From Desulforamulus ruminis DSM 2154 (GTDB taxonomy: Bacteria; Bacillota; Desulfotomaculia; Desulfotomaculales; Desulfotomaculaceae): 64,000 nucleotides of DNA. This document shows positions 61,109 through 64,000 of the stretch, piece after piece (within the stretch, counting starts at the first letter, position 1; each line of letters begins with the position of its first letter). Location: the NCBI RefSeq assembly GCF_000215085.1, contig NC_015589.1:2988120-3052119 (forward strand). Reading direction: 5' to 3'. Made by a program: the position numbers and the translations under genes. The notes beneath the pieces were generated by a model that was not told where the DNA came from, did no database searches, and was given only the letters and a program-made list of their open reading frames with translations.

Positions 61109-61140
61109 GAAACCCTCCGTTGGATGCAACGGAGGGTTTC
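61109..61140 (+). terminator. Second plus-strand terminator without a gene before it
   Basis: A perfect 14-base stem (61109-61122 with 61127-61140), GATG loop, followed by ATTTTTCTTT. The 130 bases between the two terminators hold no reading frame; a short RNA or a fail-safe terminator are both possible. Confidence 0.7.
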
Positions 61141-61249
61141 ATTTTTCTTTGTAACTTTTCAGTATGCTTCCATTTTTGGAGTATCCGATAAGCAAGGAGG
61201 GCGCCTCACTGCGAAGCAAGTTCCGGAAAATTTTCATCTTATTTTTCAA

Positions 61250-62308
61250 TTAATCCACTAAAACCACCGGCTTAATTAAATCTTTTGGCTTATCTTTCAT
61301 TAGTAACAAGGCTTTTTCACAGTTTTCAATCCCTTTAAATACGTGCGTTACTAATTTGCCGGGGTCAAGACGGTTATATTTTACAAGATCAATTAACATT
61401 TCCATTCTACGACGTCCACCGGGGCATAAGCCGCCTCTGATCGTTTTATGAGCCATGCCGCAACCCCACTCAAGGCGCGGAATGGGTAAAGATTCCCCTT
61501 CCCCATGATAATTAATATTAGAGATGGTTCCGCCCGGTTTTGTTATTTTTACCGCTTGGGCCATAACTTCGGGTTTTCCTCCGGCAATGATGGTTGCATC
61601 CACACCCTTGCCGTCTGTCAGTTTTAATATCTGCTCAACAATATCACCGTCTCGGTAGTTTACAATATCGGTGGCTCCATAGAAGCGGGCCGCTTCTATA
61701 CAGACGGGCCTGCTGCCTACAGCGATAATCCGGCCTGCGCCACTAAGTTTTGCACCGGCCACACCCATTAATCCTACCGGGCCAATACCAACAACAGCCA
61801 CCGCAGCGCCTAACTGAATGTCTGCATTCTCGGCCCCGTGCAGACCGGTGGTTACCATATCGGGAATCATAACCGCTGTCTCAAGGAGTATATCATTGGG
61901 CAAAAGGGCCAGGTTCATATCCGCATCGTTCACATGGAACAATTCAGCCATGGAACCGTCTTTGACATTGGAGAATTTCCAACCGGCCAACATCCCGCCG
62001 GAATGCTGGTGAAATCCTGCCGCAGCCTCAAGGGTCCGCCAGTCCGGGGTAATGGCAGGAACCACTACTCGGTCCCCTGGGATAAAATCTTTTACTTCAC
62101 TGCCTACTTCCACCACTTCACCAACGGCTTCATGGCCTAGAATCATATTGTATCTTTCCCCGATGGCACCTTCAAAAACCGTGTGAATATCCGACGTACA
62201 AGGAGCAATAGCTAAAGGACGGCAAATTGCATCATAGGGGCCGGCCACCGGTTTAGCAGTCTCTATCCACCCCACCTCACCGATACGAAGCATCGCAAAA
62301 CCCTTCAT
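61250..62308 (-). CDS. adh: NADP-dependent secondary alcohol dehydrogenase
   Basis: Zinc enzyme of the medium-chain family that interconverts secondary alcohols and ketones. The ATG at 62308 follows GGAGGTGC and gives exactly 352 residues, as in Thermoanaerobacter brockii ADH. The sequence is close to that enzyme as I recall it. Catalytic zinc ligands fall at Cys-37, His-59 and Asp-150 with Glu-60 beside, as expected. The Rossmann motif is VVGIGPVGLMGVAG and SRPVC is the NADP-site loop. The longer frame to 62434 lacks a ribosome site. It ends about 110 bases from the terminator at 61109 and has a long leader region. Confidence 0.93.
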   Translation of the reverse strand: MKGFAMLRIGEVGWIETAKPVAGPYDAICRPLAIAPCTSDIHTVFEGAIGERYNMILGHEAVGEVVEVGSEVKDFIPGDRVVVPAITPDWRTLEAAAGFHQHSGGMLAGWKFSNVKDGSMAELFHVNDADMNLALLPNDILLETAVMIPDMVTTGLHGAENADIQLGAAVAVVGIGPVGLMGVAGAKLSGAGRIIAVGSRPVCIEAARFYGATDIVNYRDGDIVEQILKLTDGKGVDATIIAGGKPEVMAQAVKITKPGGTISNINYHGEGESLPIPRLEWGCGMAHKTIRGGLCPGGRRRMEMLIDLVKYNRLDPGKLVTHVFKGIENCEKALLLMKDKPKDLIKPVVLVD

Positions 62309-62716
62309 TAAAGCACCTCCAAATATTTTATAATCTAGTTTCATGAGACTTAAACCAGCTATACCCGTGTACCACCCCCGTTCTAATGCTCTTAGCGCAA
62401 TTTGATGAAGGCTTATGCTCCTGCTGTCCAACACATCATTGACAATGACCTTGGGTATGTCCTTAGAACCAACGTGAAAAATGTCTTCTTGTCTGTACCG
62501 GCAATATTTACTTAATTTTCCAACTGTTATAATAATTATCCCATAGTATCCCGCTCCTGTCGCCCTGCTACCGGGTTGTTCTCCGGTCTACGAACAGATG
62601 GTTCTTGGCCCGTCAAAAACTATAAAATTACATGGCAACAAATAACCCTAACAGATGGTTTTCTCCTGTATGCTGTATACAATGAGTACCACCTGATCGG
62701 GTAGTTAAATAAAAAA
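62309..62716. other. Non-coding interval upstream of adh with a direct repeat
   Basis: No gene is seen. AACAGATGGTT occurs twice (62593-62603 and 62650-62660), 57 bases apart, possible operator sites for the adh or two-component genes. AT-rich ATTATAA runs near 62530 could be promoter elements but have no convincing partner. Confidence 0.4.
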
Positions 62717-62739
62717 CCCAGAATATCGTATATCCTGAG
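62717..62739 (-). terminator. Intrinsic terminator of the response regulator gene
   Basis: CTCAGGATAT pairs with ATATTCTGGG on the minus strand (62739-62730 with 62726-62717, two G-U pairs, 3-base loop), followed by TTTTTTATTT. Confidence 0.75.
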
Positions 62740-62775
62740 TATTCATTAAAAATATTCAATTGGATTCCTTTAGCA

Positions 62776-63417
62776 CTATATAATCCCCTTCTCTAACAGC
62801 TTTGCCACCAGGACAATGCGGTTATGAACCTCCATTTTCCGCATGATATTTTGTATGTGAAACTTAATGGTGTTCTCACTGAGATATAACTGTTCGGCAA
62901 TTTCCCGGTTGGTTAAACCCTTGGCCACAAACCGGGCAATGGCGATTTGCTGCTCCGTTAAAGGAGAAGGAGTTTCATGCTGGTTTGGTACATCCTTTAG
63001 CTTGTTTACGATACAGGCAGCAACCTGTGAATCAATGACGGTTTCCCCCCGAACCACCGCCCTTATGGCCCTTTGCAAGGCAAAAATCTCCACGTTTTTA
63101 ATAAGGAACCCTTTCGCCCCTGCCATCATGGCTTGGACGATATAATCCTCCTGCTCGGCGTAGGCCGTTAAAATGATGGTTTTGATCTCCGGATATAGCT
63201 TAGTAAGGGTTCTGCAAATTTCAATCCCTCTTTCCTCGGGCATACGTTCATCAAGCAGGATTACGTTGGGTTGTTTGGTTCTTATTAACTCCAATAATTC
63301 CTTGCCTCCCGAGGCCTCCCCTATCACATCAAAGTCAGGCTCCCTTTGCAAGGTTAATTTAAGACCTTCTCGAACGATTTCGTGGTCGTCCACAATAATA
63401 ATGGAAATTGCTTTCAT
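62776..63417 (-). CDS. NarL/LuxR-family response regulator
   Basis: A 213-residue regulator. The receiver domain has IIIVDDHEIVREG, the phospho-acceptor Asp in NVILLDERMPEERG near residue 55 and the conserved Lys in GAKGFLIKN near residue 103. The LuxR-type HTH near residues 150-210 reads LTEQQIAIARFVAKGLTNREIAEQLYLSENTIKFHIQNIMRKM. It is cytoplasmic and DNA-binding. Its ATG is 1 base from the kinase stop codon; target genes are unknown, the adjacent adh being a candidate. Confidence 0.94.
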   Translation of the reverse strand: MKAISIIIVDDHEIVREGLKLTLQREPDFDVIGEASGGKELLELIRTKQPNVILLDERMPEERGIEICRTLTKLYPEIKTIILTAYAEQEDYIVQAMMAGAKGFLIKNVEIFALQRAIRAVVRGETVIDSQVAACIVNKLKDVPNQHETPSPLTEQQIAIARFVAKGLTNREIAEQLYLSENTIKFHIQNIMRKMEVHNRIVLVAKLLEKGII

Positions 63418-63418
63418 C

Positions 63419-64000
63419 TCAGTCAGCTCCTTCTACTGGGATTACAGCAAAAATTTCTGTCCCTTTAGGATCTAACTTTCGTATTTTTAAAGTTCCATTA
63501 ATGAATTCGGTGCGCTGCATCATATTTTTTAAACCAAATTTATTTTTTCCCTGCAGCGTCTCCATGAAGTTTTTGGAGATACCAACGCCATTGTCCATAA
63601 CAGCGATCTCGATTCTTCGATCCTTATAGGACAAATATATTTTAATTTCCGTAGCGGAGGCATGTCTTAAAGCATTGACCAATGCCTCTTGAACGATACG
63701 AAAAGCAATATTTCTAACTACGCCGGGAAGTTGAGGCATGGTCCCGGAGGTTTGCACATAAATTCTTACGGACCCGGCCTGATTTAAGTCACGGACTAAG
63801 CTTTCAATACTTTCCTGCAGACTGTAGGATGCCTCCATAGAAGCAAATTCGCCTACCACTTTACGAATCTCTTTAACCGCCTTGTGTACTAAGTCCTCTA
63901 AAAACTTAAGCTTTGCATATACCGGTGATTCAGACGAAAGTTCATTGAAACACCATTCAAAATGTAAGCCGATGGCAAAAAGTATTTGCAGTACGTTATC
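63419..64000 (-). CDS. Sensor histidine kinase, C-terminal part (runs off window)
   Basis: The minus-strand frame is open from 63419 to the window end, 193 residues without a start. The visible part has the region just before and in the HATPase domain of NarX/DesK-type kinases: VVGEFASMEASYSLQESIESLVRDL, FRIVQEALVNALRHASATEIKIYL (N box) and IEIAVMDNGVGISKNF (G1 box), then KNKFGLKNMMQRTEFINGTLKI. The phospho-accepting histidine and the input domain lie outside the window. Pairs with the adjacent response regulator. Confidence 0.9.
   Translation of the reverse strand, partial: DNVLQILFAIGLHFEWCFNELSSESPVYAKLKFLEDLVHKAVKEIRKVVGEFASMEASYSLQESIESLVRDLNQAGSVRIYVQTSGTMPQLPGVVRNIAFRIVQEALVNALRHASATEIKIYLSYKDRRIEIAVMDNGVGISKNFMETLQGKNKFGLKNMMQRTEFINGTLKIRKLDPKGTEIFAVIPVEGAD

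Noticed and set aside
1-64000. tRNA, rRNA or CRISPR array
   Set aside because: I looked for cloverleaf ends, conserved rRNA stretches and regularly spaced short repeats and recognised none; a covariance-model search was not possible.

Overview
This 64 kb window is a chromosome segment of an endospore-forming, low-GC Gram-positive bacterium of the Clostridia, most like the Desulfotomaculum/Desulforamulus group of the Peptococcaceae. The evidence is the density of sporulation genes (spoIVA, a SpoIIP-family gene, spmA/spmB, gerW, YIEGIA and its capping subunit, DUF1657, small YjcZ-like proteins), the IspH-ribosomal protein S1 fusion, and the classical Firmicutes gene orders (gpsA-plsY-der; scpA-scpB; cmk-plsC-ispH/rpsA). 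The species assignment is inference. Most genes are on the minus strand.

Layout. 0-3.3 kb: threonine operon (ACT protein, hom, thrB, aspartate kinase) behind a clear sigma-A promoter. 3.3-15.6 kb: spoIVA, gpsA, plsY, der, a PDZ/radical-SAM DUF512 protein, the YIEGIA pair, a SpoIIP-like protein, a DUF1614 membrane protein, and a divergent YeiH-type transporter. 16.1-26.7 kb: an Rhs/YD-repeat polymorphic-toxin island of about 10 kb. It lies between two direct copies of the 3' end and terminator of the ispH-rpsA gene. It holds an apparently split pre-peptidase/YD gene, a secreted accessory protein, a 1690-residue Rhs protein with a C-terminal toxin and overlapping small immunity gene, and a displaced second toxin tip with its own immunity gene. 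26.4-36.4 kb: ispH-rpsA, plsC, cmk, aroA, tyrA, aroF, an aminotransferase, a cluster of tiny membrane proteins, aroH and a HutP-family gene, so much of aromatic amino acid synthesis is together. 36.5-54.9 kb: hypothetical genes, rluB, spmAB, a sensor kinase, gerW/DUF2953, a Gmad2 lipoprotein, scpAB, trpS, an M50 protease, a DHH-CBS-CCA enzyme, lysA and tex. 55.1-56.7 kb: an IS3-family element with a programmed frameshift signal. 56.8-64 kb: three acyl-CoA dehydratase activator-type genes, small spore-type proteins, a secondary alcohol dehydrogenase and a two-component system running off the end.

The most unusual items are: (i) the Rhs island bracketed by rpsA tails, with a second toxin tip sharing the Rhs junction sequence; (ii) a family of nested palindromic repeats, four copies between 32 and 46 kb, each just downstream of a stop codon; (iii) terminator-like hairpins in the 5' leaders of aroF, the hutP-like gene, lysA and the DUF1614-spoIIP operon, which suggest several attenuation systems; and (iv) candidate short RNAs with their own promoter and terminator. 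No rRNA, tRNA or CRISPR array was recognised. All family assignments come from reading the sequence; no database search was run.
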